Positions 8,570-16,647 of a stretch of DNA of 16,647 nt are shown piece after piece. Position numbers and translations under genes: made by a program. The DNA comes from Acanthaster planci. Its lineage: Eukaryota > Echinodermata > Asteroidea > Valvatida > Acanthasteridae. The notes below the pieces were generated by a model. The model ran no database searches and was not told the origin of the DNA. It was given only the letters and a program-made list of their open reading frames with translations. The stretch is from the NCBI RefSeq assembly GCF_001949145.1, contig NW_019091600.1, positions 438,389 to 455,035 of the forward strand, read 5' to 3'. Within the stretch, counting starts at the first letter, position 1. The number at the start of each line of letters is the position of its first letter.

Positions 8570-8977
8570 GTTTCTTTCAAAACAAAGCAGAAATCCACAC
8601 AAAGCTTCTCTGGCTTCCAGTTAATCAATGTATTCAATTCTGAACATTATTCTGCACTTTTAAATCATTAGCTCTGTTTCATACCCTTCTCTCTTCTCTT
8701 CTGAGTATCCAAACCAATTTATATTCCCTTCATTTTTCTTGTATTTTGCTGTCTGTAAGTCTCAAAGAAGGCCGTAGATGGGGCTCTGTTACCCCTTGCC
8801 TCTGTAACAATCTACCCCATCAAATGAGGAGTTCAGTATATCAGCATTTAATTTTTGCCAGAAACATATCTTCCCCTGACCTTGGCAAATTGTCTAACTG
8901 TTGTCTTCTTTTCTCTTTCTAAGCACCTCATACTCAAATGATTTGGTGCTATATAAACACAGTTGTTATTGTTTAAG
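8570..8977 (+). pseudogene. Degraded 3' end of a CR1/L2-like LINE (C-terminus of ORF2 and tail)
   Basis: Read with one frameshift near 8640, the sequence gives LLWLPVNQCIQF, then ILHF/FCTFKSLALFHT, later LLSVSLKEGRRWGS, CLCNNLPHQMRSSV. These track the conserved C-terminal line of many animal LINE ORF2 proteins (LHWLPV..R..FK, TFK.L, RS...YG...F, WN.LP..IR). It ends with TTTGGTGCTATATAAACAC at about 8942-8960, the GCGCTATATAAA-type 3' terminus of such LINEs and their SINEs, followed by a TTG-rich tail. The 5' limit is uncertain. It is inactive: the RT core is missing and the frame is broken. Confidence 0.65.
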
Positions 8978-9175
8978 TTTCATCTATGCCAATTTTCTCA
9001 ATTGTTGGAAACTGAATCAGTTTGCAAAATAATCTGCATTGCCATCATTTGATACTTGAGCTGAGACCTACATGTATAGTAATTTTCCTTCTGGTCATCT
9101 TATAACAATAGTAAATACCACAATGAGAACCAGTTGGAGTTGGTGACAACTAGTGGTGGAATGATTTTCAAGGTT

Positions 9176-9197
9176 GGGGCAGGGGCAGGGGCAGGGG
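9176..9197 (+). repeat. (GGGGCA)n tract, G-quadruplex motif
   Basis: Four GGGG runs, each separated by CA, give a minimal intramolecular G-quadruplex motif on the + strand. A C-rich counterpart (CCCCTGCCCCTG) lies near 9615-9628, so the tract may belong to the arm of a larger decayed inverted-repeat element. Confidence 0.7.
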
Positions 9198-9235
9198 TAG
9201 TTGTGAGGTACATGTATCAGATCCTGGCCATCAAT

Positions 9236-9551
9236 AGACCCTATTCGCGTGGAGGCCATTTTTGATCTCATCCCCCAAATCTGTTGTATATATTGCAAAC
9301 TGTCGATAAGGATGTCACCAGACTGTTTTATACTTCCATGCATTCCAAGCCTCCCTTTCAATAATTTTTGGAATCTGGCAAGTTACAATACTGTGTGTTC
9401 AAGCATGAATTTGAAATTATTCATCGGAGTAGACAGGTGGCCATTGGTCATGAAATTTCATTTTATAACTTCATTAGTACTCTCAACATTCAAAAATGAA
9501 GAGCTAACCTCGCTTTCAAATTCAATATGGCCGGCACCCTGAATAAAGTCT
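9236..9551. mobile_element. 316-bp element with imperfect terminal inverted repeats
   Basis: The left end AGACCCTATTCGCGTGGAGG and the right end in reverse, AGACTTTATTCAGGGTGCCG, continue into GGCCATTTTTGA and GGCCATATTGA, so about 28-30 bp pair imperfectly. A target duplication is not clear. No transposase was seen. Class II MITE is the likely nature; superfamily unassigned. Confidence 0.5.
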
Positions 9552-10226
9552 GTAATCTGATCCATTAAACCCTGCCAAAAGTAGAGGGGCTAAGTTCCCC
9601 AGTAAAAAAGGGGGAACCCCTGCCCCTGTTCTGCACCAGAGGTTGGTGGTAACTGAAAACAGTACTGTTCCCATAAAATGTGCATAAAAGCACACCTCTA
9701 TCAGTACATTAAGTTCCTCTAATCTACTATTTGCAATGTGCCCCCAAGTTTCCACTAAAAAGAAAATGTAGTATAGTTCATGTGTTTGTGAGAGATTTCT
9801 GTGAAATTTGATGCATAGATCATAATATATATCAGTTTTTCACCAACTTCCCACAGTACTGTTAGTTTTTTTATGTGTGCGATTACATGTGTGATTTGGA
9901 ATCCTTTGCATCTGCATTTTTGTAAGATATTTTCCTCCCAAAGCCAAAGTTGGAAAGGCTCCATGGGAACACCATAAATTCCTGTTGCATGATTACACAA
10001 ATTGGTAAAATTCTGAGGTAGTTTCACCTTGTATGACAAGGAAGAATGAAATATTTCTTGAGACCATGTCTTGACATCCTCTATTAAGGGTGAGGCTCAG
10101 TAAATTCCAACATATCTGGGCACGCAAGTTGTGAAATATTTGTTAATGACGTGTATAAAAGGCTTAATTATTACAAACAGGTAAGGATTTTTCCATTTGT
10201 CGACCAAGGAAAACATGACATACTCT
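9552..10226. other. Stretch without a recognised gene
   Basis: It contains a G/C-run segment near 9580-9630 (GGGGCTAAGTTCCCC, GGGGGAACCCC) that may be the arm of a decayed repeat, and a TATAAAAGG at 10154-10162 followed 20 bases later by CAG|GTAAGG. No convincing coding frame. Confidence 0.4.
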
Positions 10227-10360
10227 TTTAATTCGGAATCCACCTATGAATGAGGAAATGCTCCAAATGAGTAACTACTTTCTTCATTTACAATGAACTT
10301 CGAATCATGTAACTTTTTCTGACACAATAAAAACTTAGGATGCTGAGAATAAAGAACAAA

Positions 10361-10607
10361 TTAGACTTTTTGCATAGTTTTATTTAGTGCATAATCTATA
10401 TGCACAAGACTTGCTTTTCCTACTTGTCTGAATACTGCTGATATTTCCAATTCCCCAAAAGTGAAGTTAAACACTATTTTCGAATGCATGCCCTGATAAT
10501 GTTCAACATCTCTGCAGACAATATTCGTAATAGGATTATGTTTAAAAATGGTATTTGTCCAGTCGTGTACATTGTGGACTTTTGAGGCCAACTTCTTTGC
10601 AGTGATG
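10361..10607 (-). CDS. Possible terminal exon of an unknown minus-strand gene
   Basis: On the minus strand, branch-point-like GACTAAC and TGACTAAG precede CTCATTTAACCAAGCAG, a usable acceptor at 10608-10610. An open frame of 81 codons follows and ends at TAA 10361-10363. Segments such as VHNVHDWTNTIFKHNP, HYQGMHSKIVFNFTF and GELEISAVFRQ alternate like beta strands of a compact domain. ATTAAA on the minus strand at 10227-10232 could be the poly(A) signal. I recognise no family and found no upstream exon, so this may still be chance. Confidence 0.3.
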
Positions 10608-11160
10608 CTGCTTGGTTAAATGAGGCCTTAGTCAACTTGGTTAGTCATTTTTAAAATTTTAGACAGCCTAAGGTTTAACCATTCCAGAATGAATAACTGG
10701 CCCACTAGAATGTGTTAAATTCATGATATTGTTCGGAAATTTTAATTGCCGTGCAAGAACACCATTCAAAGTAATATCAAGCCCTGATATTTCTTTTAAT
10801 TATGAAGATACTATGTTTATTCTGATGTGTAACTGAGAGAGGATGCCAACACTTCAAAAACAAAACAAAAAGTCAAATTGGCACCAATTTCTCGTGTGGT
10901 GAACAGATTTTTCAAATGCACTGATTTTTCAAATGCACATATACATTGCAAACATTGCCGCATAAATTCAAAAAAGTGCTAAACTCCTTGTCCTATTTTT
11001 CATATTCTGTTTGATTGACTACATAATTCTGCAAAGTTTGGCTGAGTATCATTTGACATGTTTCCATGCACCCGGGACAATAGGCAAAATGTATACTCCA
11101 GAAAACTTTTGATTGCAATAATTCTGTGATGGCATGCTATAGCAAACCTGTTTCCTTAAA
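10608..11160. other. Stretch without a recognised gene
   Basis: A/T-rich. A short direct repeat (GATTTTTCAAATGCACTGATTTTTC at about 10906-10937; unit TGATTTTTCAAATGCA) is the only structure noticed. It would be intron or intergenic sequence for a minus-strand gene ending at 10361. Confidence 0.4.
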
Positions 11161-11245
11161 TTAATTTATTTAATCCTAACAGTCCTTAATCCTTCACCTG
11201 TTGAAGGATTGAGGACTGTTAGGATATTGTGAAGTTAATTTATTT
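11161..11245. repeat. 24-bp foldback between 11-bp direct repeats
   Basis: The arms 11173-11196 and 11202-11225 pair at 23 of 24 positions (the exception is G-T) around a 5-nt loop. TTAATTTATTT lies directly on each side (11161-11171 and 11235-11245), as would a target duplication around a 63-bp insertion. The arms contain ATCCTAACAGTCC and GGACTGTTAGGAT. Confidence 0.8.
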
Positions 11246-11815
11246 GTCTTTGGGTATAATTACTTAAGAAACCAGTAACTTAAGAACAAGAGATCATTTA
11301 TACATATGAAACAAAAAATACTTTATAAGTGTTTGGTGTAAAATATAAATGTTACATTCCACTCTCACATGCTACCTGTTCTAAAAATTGTGCATATGGA
11401 GAATTTTTCACCCTCAAGTGTTAAATTTGAGATAGAAAGATCAAGCTTCTTCAGGATAAAAAAAATGAATTGATTTTGAAACCAAAAGCGGTACATGTAT
11501 TCAGTGTCACTGGAGTGCAGCAATTTTAATATTTCAGGGTTATTGCATTCTATCATGTAAAGCAAAATTTATGTTTAGTTTATTCGTATATTTACAATAC
11601 ATTTAATCCCAACTCCTGACAAACTAAATGAAAAGAAACCATATTTTCACTAGTTTGGAAGTCCTCTGTAACAGTTTCCAAAATATTTATATGCATAAAT
11701 GCTTGAAAACAATGCAGCTTTTGGGTATATTTCAAAAGAAACAAATCTTTCACCCAAAAATCAGTTGCTTTGGGGAGTAGCTCTTGTGCAGAACTAGAGC
11801 ATTTCCATTGATGTG
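11246..11815. other. Stretch without a recognised gene
   Basis: A/T-rich. Minus-strand open frames at 11365-11565 and 11592-11849 show no motif or splice context and are left out. One TACATGTA at 11492-11499. Confidence 0.4.
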
Positions 11816-12025
11816 TACACTGCAAAAACTGGGGTGTTAAATTTAACACTTTTCACTGGTGTTAAAATGTTTGGTGTTATATGGTGTTACTTTGAACACC
11901 CTCCAGTGTATTGTAACACTTACAAGTATGCAAAGTAACACCAGCAGTGTTAAAGTAACACCCTATGGTGAAGTCATCTGATAACACCGAAAAGTGTTGA
12001 TTTTTACCAGAGATTTTACTGTGTA
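11816..12025. mobile_element. 210-bp TIR element built of GTGTTA/TAACAC motifs
   Basis: The left end TACACTGCAAAAACTGGGG and the right end in reverse TACACAGTAAAATCTCTGG are similar. Both continue to AACACTTTTC followed by GTGTTA. The body repeats GGTGTTA or TAACACC many times in both orientations. Elements with TACACTGTAAAA ends and GTGTTAAA bodies are widespread non-autonomous DNA transposons in aquatic animals. Target duplication unclear. Confidence 0.65.
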
Positions 12026-12231
12026 GTGGTGAGAGCTTGCAACTGAGGGAAACAATTGCTCAGTGTACATATGGAGGACTGTTACGATGATCTTCATGCA
12101 TAGAAAATGGATTGAATGATGAACACCACAATTCACATGCTGAATGTGACAGATAAAAAAACCAAACATTCCGGAAGATATCAAGAACCTACCCTCCATC
12201 TGTTACTTGCATAAAGCAGCCAACATAACAC

Positions 12232-12865
12232 CAGTGGAAAGATGTGAAGTCTCTCTCCACCAAGATTTAAATCGAGACTTTTATGCAACAGTTCATCGCT
12301 GTAGCCAATGGAGATATGCGACAATGATGTCTTCCTGCTCAGTGCAGTCATGTGACATGCAGTAATGTTTCTCCAGTAGCCAGTGGTAATTTGTGAAAGT
12401 TCTTCACAATGACGCCTACCCACCCAGGGTGAAAACTGGAGGTAGTTCATCACAGTGAAATTTTGTCAGCCAGTTGCAGGCCAGATTTGGGAGAGTTTGA
12501 CGTCGCGCCTTCACCGACTAGAAAATGGTCACATGTGAAGGTTCATGAGTGTAGGCCATCTACTCTAGAAACTGGAGATTGTGACATCTATCACTATGAC
12601 ATTCATCCATCCATCTTGCAACACTCCATATGCCCGCCATTTAGGCCTATGGCAGTTCACATTTCTGTCTCGACTCCACTTCATCGCTAGCAGACGAAAC
12701 CTGTGAGGTTTCATCCCAAAGACATCTTTTCATTCAATAACAGACTCGTGACTACATTGATGTCTCTCCTTCAGTAGCAGGTGGAATCTCGGACTGGTCA
12801 TCACAATGGCAGTTCTCCCAGTAGTTGTCACAGTTCATCATTCCATTCTGTCCATCCAATAGCAG
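12232..12865. repeat. Divergent minisatellite, about 14 units of 37-50 bp
   Basis: Units can be cut after each CAG/TAG: 12305-12342, 12343-12383, 12384-12427, 12428-12473, 12474-12521, 12522-12568, 12569-12615, a double unit 12616-12693, 12694-12743, 12744-12780, 12781-12824, 12825-12865. Two weaker units lie to the left. On the + strand the shared core is about AGTTCATCACAATGACA, then pyrimidine-rich CTCCA and a TAGCAG end. Lengths are not multiples of three and frames contain stops, so it is not a protein repeat. Confidence 0.7.
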
Positions 12866-13092
12866 ATCAATGACAACTTTCAAATACCAACAACATCGAA
12901 GAGTTTACTAAGTCTTCTAGGATTTCTAGGGTGGAAGAAAATATGGTTTCTTTCTTAGCAAACAAAATTTGTCCTGTGTGTATTTGTATGGAGTACAGGA
13001 ACCAAATGTTAAATTAGACAACTTAGGCTTTCAACTAAACACGCATGGAGGAGCACTAAAGTATAAAATGGGTACATCAAGAGTGAAGTGCA

Positions 13093-13360
13093 CTGGATCC
13101 TTGGAATGGCCCAACATCAGGGTGTCAGTTGGGTGTAAACCTGGCTGGCGGTGACAGTGTACCTTACCTTGGAGGTATCATATATGCGTGAGCTCAAGGA
13201 AAGGAAAGATATATTGCTTATATATTGTAAAATGAGAGGGAAACCTGTTGTGTTGGGATTGGGGTATGTGGAGACTTTAAATCTGCTCTGGATCCTTGAA
13301 ATGGCCCAACATCAGGGTGTTGGTTAGGTGTAAGCCTAGCTGACTGTGATGGTGCATCCT
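13093..13360 (+). repeat. Two direct copies of about 73 bp, 195 bp apart
   Basis: 13093-13165 and 13288-13360 both read CTGGATCCTTGRAATGGCCC, AACATCAGGGTGTYRGTT, RGGTGTAARCCTRGCTG. They differ at roughly one base in eight. The spacer does not obviously repeat what lies before copy 1. Confidence 0.8.
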
Positions 13361-13718
13361 TTGTACGTGTATTTAATTTACAGGGTATAAGTTTAATGTA
13401 ATATTATAGACGAATGCAATAAGAAAGGAAAACAGTTCATAATTGGGCAAGCAAAAAAGTGGCAGTGAATGACTATTAAAGACCAAATAAAATTAGAATT
13501 TTATTTATCACTTAAGTGGATGGGCAAGTGGGAATATTTTGTTTGATTTTTGATTGAATGAATTTAGGGAGGCCTAAGTTTTAGTTGGAGGAAGTTTACA
13601 TGTACTCGTCATTTCAGTTGAGTAATTTTTGACCCTGTAGAAATAGGGCTAAACTTTTGGGGAAGGGACTTTTTGTTTGTCTTGAGACAAGAGATTAATT
13701 ATACTAGTGGTTCTCTGT
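13361..13718. other. Stretch without a recognised gene
   Basis: A/T-rich, with one TACATGTA (13597-13604). Nothing else supported. Confidence 0.4.
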
Positions 13719-13932
13719 CAGTGGCATATCTAGGTGTCAGAGGGGACAACATGGATTTTTTACCCTCTTTTTTTCCTAACAGATTGCCCTACATCTGTGT
13801 TTTTGTTTTTCCCCGTAAAAAGAATCCCCCGCAGATGGGGTGGGTACTTCTCCTAAAGTCTGGTGCCTTCAATTAAAAAATCGGCCACATCTCCAAGTGG
13901 GAAAGTTGCTCCCTCCCTAAGATATGCCACTG
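13719..13932. mobile_element. 214-bp hAT-like MITE (CAGTGGCATATCT ends)
   Basis: The left end CAGTGGCATATCTAGGTG and the reversed right end CAGTGGCATATCTTAGGGAG share 13 exact terminal bases and then AGG after a 1-nt offset. The flanks TTCTCTGT and TCCTTGTT are at best a decayed 8-bp duplication. The terminal CAGTGG matches the 97-bp element at 5958-6054. Confidence 0.75.
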
Positions 13933-14896
13933 TCCTTGTTTAAAAGCTCATCAGGTTTGCTACTACATGTATAGTCTTCTCCTAGCTTGGAACCCATACA
14001 CTTCTTCATTCTCAGACTTTCTGTCAAACCCTCAATTTTTTTATGCTTGATGTTCACTCATTTTACATTTTTTTGTCAATATTGAGATAGAATCTAAAAG
14101 GAACTGTGTTTGTTTGGGCTCAAAACTAAAAGTAAATAGCCGTGACAAATGTACACCATGATTAAGATAATATATTTTTATGGTTTCACTTGGCAGGAGA
14201 AAGACCTACATGTATAATTCTCCCTTCACCCTCTCTGGATCACATTTACTGCCCTACGTACATTATATTTTCTATTCAAACTAGTACACTTGTACTATTT
14301 TGAGTTACATTTCCCTGCTGGATCAAATCAATAATGGAAATGTCAAGACATGGTCAGAGGTGTAATTTGTTTTTGTTATTGGGATTTTCTTTAGCGAACT
14401 GTTGCAGTTTTCATCGTACACACAAATAAATCAGACTTTGGCAACTTTTAGCAGAATTGATGATGGAACTAAAGGGATATTTCTGATGGTCGACTCGATT
14501 CAAAACGTTTTCTCTTGTTCCCTACATGTATTTCTTAAAGCCATGGTTTCCAAGCCCGAACAAACATTGCACTAGAATCTTACACATTCTCACCTATACG
14601 ACATTCACCGGTTTATCCAAAGTGTTAAACTGAGTTCAGATGCCCCATTTTCAAGACAGTGGTGTTCAGTCATGCATGACAGGAGGAATATCATCAAGAT
14701 GAGAAATAATACTGCTTCTACTTTTCAGAGATACTTGTGCATTATAATCATATCTCATGGTTTGGGCATATTAACCCCTTTCCTCAGGATTTGTTTTTTT
14801 TTCTGGGACACCCTGTAGTTGGCAGTGATAGCCTCGTGATTGCCTCATTAGTGATCACCACCCGTCCAATAAAGTTGAGTCATTACAAGGAAAAGG
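13933..14896. other. Stretch without a recognised gene
   Basis: A/T-rich, holding three TACATGTA palindromes (13964, 14207, 14523). The open frame at 14737-15036 runs into the LINE tail and is taken as chance. Confidence 0.4.
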
Positions 14897-15178
14897 TATT
14901 ATTATTATTACCGGTTTATTGCCACTCACTTGCAACCCTAAGGTTGAAGAGCAAAGTCGTACATCAAAATACATTAAAAATGCATATAAGAAATACTACA
15001 GTAGATAATAAAATAATGAAAACATCCAAACCATAAACAATACACATAAGGTCTAATATAATAAAGCATTGGGATCATGCAATATGCATTAAGACACATT
15101 ACATTAATAGACATTGCATATACTAAGACACCAGAGGAAAAATAGTCATCAGTAATGCCCTCGTACATATTTGTCTCA

Positions 15179-15718
15179 TCAAATCAAAGTTATGCACCAT
15201 TCCAAAATCCAAGAATCAATTTCCATTGCATTATTCAACAATCTTGTCAAGTACGGTAAGGGGCTAATTTGAAATCTGTTTGTTGGACCATGATGGCAGT
15301 CAATTTTTCGAGCTGACCTTAAGAACATTGCATGACACCTGTTAGATTTGGGAAACCAGTCAGGGAATTTGTTAGAATGGAAGGTCTTCAGGGAAAATTT
15401 AGTACACAAGTACACAAGGCTTCTCAATCCAGTAAACGCAGAGCTTGATCATAATTTACAATAATTATTGCCAAGAATGATGTGACAAATTCATCTTTGG
15501 ATTGATTCTAATTGGTTAGATTAAGCTGTCGTCAACAATTGATGCCAAACAGGAAAAGCATATTCCATAATTGGTTGCAGGTAGCTTTTATACACACAGA
15601 CCAATTTGTCCGTAGTTAATCCCGTCATTTTAAGTTTACGATTAGCCTAGTTAGAATGTCGGCAATGTGACCATCTCACTTCATGTTACTCTGAAGGATG
15701 ACCCCTAGGAGCTTGACA
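15179..15718 (-). pseudogene. LINE ORF2 C-terminal part, frameshifted
   Basis: Below the RT core the minus strand reads SVKLLGVILQSNMK, a TGA in place of Trp, DGHI, then after a frameshift KLKMTGLTTDKL, VCVYKSYLQPIMEYAFPVWH. Two more stops (TAA and TGA, each explained by a C-to-T change) and a frameshift near 15450 follow. It then stays open to 15179 with KFSLKTFHSNKFPDWFP and SPLPYLTRLLNN. SYLQP..EYA.PVWH is the conserved post-RT block of CR1/Jockey-group ORF2 proteins. Confidence 0.75.
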
Positions 15719-16144
15719 CTAGACAATAGGCAGCTGAACATTAGAAATATTGTAGGTGGCTTCTGGGGGATCCTGTCTGCCAAAATACACCTGTAATGTT
15801 TGACATTTAACAGGATTCAAGGAAAACCCATTACTCTTCGACCACTCACTCGAGATATCAAGATCATGTTGTATGTTACTATTGTACAAACAGTTTTCCC
15901 CCAAGGTCAAGTCATCGACATATTTCCAACATCTATTATGACTGGAATCAAGAGCACTATTTATGCACATCAAAAAAATCACTGGGCCAAGTTTAGTACC
16001 TTGGAGAACACCCCCAGACAAGGTCTGCCAGTCAGAAAAGGACTGTTTATATCTGACCCTATGCTGACGTTCTGTAAGAAACTCAGCAATCCATTTGACA
16101 ACCGATGGGGAAATCCCAAGCTCAATAAGTTTGTTTATGGCCAT
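15719..16144 (-). CDS. LINE reverse transcriptase core fragment
   Basis: The open part of ORF2 (141 codons) carries RT motif B as GVLQGTKLGPVIFLMCIN (residues about 46-63), catalytic motif C as YVDD (about 75-78) and a motif D-like LNPVKCQTL. The upstream motif A (DFSK-FDTIVH) is in the same element but one base deletion at about 16165 puts part of it out of frame. It would be the polymerase for target-primed reverse transcription in an intact element; here only a fossil. Confidence 0.85.
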   Translation of the reverse strand: MAINKLIELGISPSVVKWIAEFLTERQHRVRYKQSFSDWQTLSGGVLQGTKLGPVIFLMCINSALDSSHNRCWKYVDDLTLGENCLYNSNIQHDLDISSEWSKSNGFSLNPVKCQTLQVYFGRQDPPEATYNISNVQLPIV

Positions 16145-16330
16145 TATGTGGACTATTGTATCAAATCTTTGCTGAAGTCAGTTAATATTAATGTGCCAAT
16201 GTTACCTGGTCTATAAGGTAGCCATGTATTTCATGAGTCTTAATTGGCATGAGAAATATGAGCTCATGTATGGACTATCTCTTGCTCTTTAGTATCTGTC
16301 TTTGGTGCATACAACCCAAATTTCCTTTGC
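16145..16330 (-). pseudogene. LINE RT N-terminal fossil
   Basis: Minus-strand pieces IGTLILTDFSK (16170-16200), LRLMKYMATL (about 16210-16240, another frame) and DTKEQEIVHT followed by TGA in place of Trp (near 16265-16295) fit RT motif 2 to motif A of CR1-like elements. At least two frameshifts separate them. Confidence 0.5.
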
Positions 16331-16400
16331 CTGATATTTTTGCCGAACCCAAATGAATCAACAATAATGTACTGTACAGATTTTATGCTGAAGGCTGGTT

Positions 16401-16647
16401 TCAGAAGCAGTTCTTTTCTCCCAAAGGTTGTTAAGCAACAAAACCTTAGATGAAAGGACAAGATGCTTTGGATAAGGCAGGGTACAGGATTGATACTAGG
16501 ACCGAAAGGTCATGAACAAATTGAGGAAAAGGGTTTTATATGATGTAGATATTGAAAGCTTTGTTGTAATTTCGGTTGAAATGGAATGATCTTGAAATTG
16601 AGAAGCTCATGATGGAGCAGTGCATGTATGCATGCATAGCTGTTCAG
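16401..16647. other. Unassigned right end
   Basis: No gene or repeat recognised, apart from alternating GCATGTATGCATGCAT at about 16622-16637. Confidence 0.4.

Larger units (their letters stand above)
14897..16400 (-). mobile_element. 5'-truncated CR1/L2-like LINE
   Basis: On the minus strand, ORF2 remnants run from about 16330 down to 15179. A 3' untranslated part and AATAAACCGGTAATAATAAT with an (AAT)n microsatellite tail at 14897-14910 follow; such tails are typical of CR1/L2-group LINEs. The frame is broken by deletions and TGA/TAA codons, so this copy is dead. The 5' limit is set where RT-like sequence fades. Confidence 0.75.

Noticed and set aside
11365-12453. Series of minus-strand frames of 66-90 codons
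   Set aside because: They overlap repeats (GTGTTA element, minisatellite) or show random composition without splice context.
12232-12865. CRISPR-like array
   Set aside because: Units vary in length and sequence throughout, with no constant repeat and unique spacer; this is a diverged minisatellite in animal DNA.
15800-16216. 138-codon + strand open frame
   Set aside because: It is the antisense shadow of the LINE reverse transcriptase on the minus strand and has no motifs of its own.

Overview
The window looks like nuclear DNA of an invertebrate deuterostome such as an echinoderm, cephalochordate or hemichordate. That is inferred from a GT-AG exon/intron gene of a SVEP1-like extracellular family, CR1/L2-type LINE remnants, several classes of short inverted-repeat transposons (MITEs), and an excess of the palindrome TACATGTA. 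No bacterial-style genes, operons, tRNA, rRNA or CRISPR array were seen. Nearly all long open frames are chance.

Region 1 (1-3.85 kb, + strand) holds the 3' end of a multi-exon gene. Five exons (44-275, 1211-1312, 1485-1618, 2158-2363, 3509-3646) join in compatible phases. They encode half of a pentraxin/LamG-like jellyroll, a linker domain and a C-terminal GCC2/GCC3 (ephrin-receptor-like) cysteine module, then a stop and a poly(A) signal. The copy has defects: an in-frame TGA at 85-87, no second half of the jellyroll, and loss of both classical pentraxin cysteines. A 64-bp tandem duplication carries the exon-2 splice donor. Its last intron holds a hAT-like MITE with a perfect 8-bp target duplication and a piggyBac-like MITE with TTAA ends.

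Region 2 (3.85-10.3 kb) is mostly non-coding. It holds a promoter-like cluster (two ATTGG boxes, a GC box, a palindromic E-box, 5370-5451) followed by a 46-codon frame running into a splice donor and two more exon-like segments. It also holds a 97-bp hAT-like MITE, a 70-nt pre-miRNA-sized hairpin, the end of a degraded LINE on the + strand (about 8.57-8.98 kb), a G4 tract and a 316-bp TIR element.

Region 3 (10.3-13.9 kb) holds a possible minus-strand terminal exon, a near-perfect foldback between 11-bp direct repeats, and a TIR element built from GTGTTA/TAACAC. It also holds a divergent minisatellite of about 14 units of 37-50 bp (12.23-12.87 kb), a 195-bp-spaced duplication and another hAT-like MITE.

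Region 4 (14.9 kb to about 16.4 kb, minus strand) is a decayed CR1/L2-like LINE with a readable reverse transcriptase (YVDD) and an (AAT)n tail. The rest is unassigned.

All family names are from motif recognition by eye; no database search was run.
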